A stretch of DNA of 64,000 nucleotides from Dactylorhiza incarnata (taxonomy: Eukaryota > Streptophyta > Magnoliopsida > Asparagales > Orchidaceae), in the NCBI GenBank assembly GCA_033032865.1, contig JAWHQI010000013.1, forward strand, positions 1,798,001 through 1,862,000. Reading direction: 5' to 3'. Position numbers and translations under genes: made by a program. Below are positions 63,366-64,000 of the stretch, one piece after another. The notes beneath the pieces are model-generated. The model saw nothing but the letters and a program-made list of their open reading frames with translations, ran no database searches and was not told the DNA's origin. Numbering within the stretch: position 1 is the stretch's first letter; every line of letters starts with the position of its first letter.

Positions 63366-64000
63366 ATGGAAGCTGGATACGCAAGAGGGCTTGGTATTGA
63401 ACTCCTCACATCAACTAACTAAAAGAAATGGAGGTCATGTATGGAGAGTTACTTACTTGGCGAGGATCTAAGGGAGATAGTTGGAGGAGATGACACACAA
63501 GAAGTTTTTCTAGCAGGAGATAATATGGCAGAGGTGAGACTTTGGAGGAGGACTAATGATAAGGCAGAGTTCACACTCAAGAGGGCTATCTCACCAGAGC
63601 TATTCGATCACATCATTGGATGTAAATCTGCTGCTGAGATTTGGACGTCTCTGGACGGACTGTTTAATAAGAAGAATGTAGCTCGGCTACAGTTTCTTGA
63701 AAATGAGTTGGCGAAAGCCTCTCAAGGTGATTTTTCTATCTCTACCTTCTTTCTCAAGATGAAGAACCTCAAAGTAGAGATTTCTGCACTGGACCCTGGT
63801 GAGCCCATCTCAGAGGCAAAACTGAAGAGGCATATCATCCCGGATTGCGGAAGGAGTATCTTGCCTTTGTGACGTCAGTTCAGGGTTGGGCTAATCAACC
63901 ATCTCTGTTGGAGCTGGAGAACTTAATTGCTTCGCAAGAAAGTTTGGCAAGATAGATGGCGGGGACTTCTATCTCTGGGGGAGATAGTGATGTGTTGTTC
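63366..64000 (+). pseudogene. Copia F gag, running off the window
   Basis: It starts MEAGYARGLGIELL. An in-frame TAA at 63420-63422 falls where D has Phe before KKW. The frame then continues through ESYLLGEDLREIVGG, FTLKRAISPELFDHIIGC, AAEIWTSLDGLFNKKNVARLQFLENELAKAS and GEPISEAKLKRHII. A frame change near 63835 precedes FVTSVQGWANQPSLLELENL, and a stop follows at about 63954. The zinc knuckle would lie beyond the window. This region shows the intact gag order that solo LTR G interrupts in D. Confidence 0.8.

Larger units (their letters stand above)
62166..64000 (+). mobile_element. Ty1/copia element F, plus strand, 5' part
   Basis: The LTR (62166-63275) is the same family as D and G. An identical iMet primer site and a gag like that of D follow. 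The first few bases of the LTR (the TGT) are missing at the junction with E. The element runs off the window end. F and D lie head to head on either side of E. Confidence 0.8.

Overview
The window is plant nuclear DNA, most likely from a seed plant with a repeat-rich genome. It consists almost entirely of LTR retrotransposons nested inside one another. I see no host gene, tRNA, rRNA, CRISPR array or bacterial-type feature. The plant assignment rests on primer-binding sites matching plant initiator tRNA-Met and tRNA-Asp, and on Ty1/copia, chromovirus, Athila-type and Tat-type Ty3/gypsy protein domains. Plant-style TATA boxes and 68-94 nt GT/GC-AG introns point the same way. I cannot name the species.

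Layout. Bases 1-1910 hold a decayed gypsy reverse-transcriptase fragment, three sets of local tandem repeats and a piece of a copia LTR. A minus-strand copia element (here D) runs from 1911 to 31801. Its pol half is at 3184-6266 and its gag half at 29001-31139. The halves are separated by a plus-strand chromovirus (A, 6267-28995, TSD GTGAT). The 3' LTR of A was hit twice: by a gag/protease-only Athila-like element (B, 12541-19578, TSD CCTCC) and by a pol-less copia (C, minus strand, 20192-27849, TSD GACGT). A 583-bp tandem duplication then spans the right edge of C. A solo LTR (G, 29681-30829) interrupts the gag of D.

The right half is a second stack. A gag/protease-only Athila-like element (E, 31802-62165, TSD CCTAA) contains a minus-strand Tat-type gypsy (H, 38357-51482). 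H has a spliced antisense gene module of two transcription units (39253-41503 and 41958-43802). The 3' LTR of E is split by another Tat-like element (I, 53005-62013, TSD AACCC). The interior of I carries an antisense gypsy fragment (J) and a 97-bp, 14-copy tandem array. From 62166 to the end is the start of a plus-strand copia (F) of the same family as D and G.

How the parts relate. B, E, C and I lack a working polymerase region and would depend on related autonomous elements. H is the best-preserved coding element, with one frameshift and several stops in pol. Several LTR families carry dense, short, CpG-rich inverted-repeat motifs, in B, C and the copia family upstream of the TATA box. One such motif (AGACCGC/GCGGTCT, with a shared TATA context) is common to copia D/F/G and gypsy H. 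The most unusual content is the antisense two-unit gene module of H, the intron-containing ORF that replaces pol in C, the noncoding modules shared by B and E, and the satellite-like array in I. Coordinates of LTR edges come from reading terminal TG/CA, primer sites, polypurine tracts and target duplications by eye. Percent divergences are eye counts.
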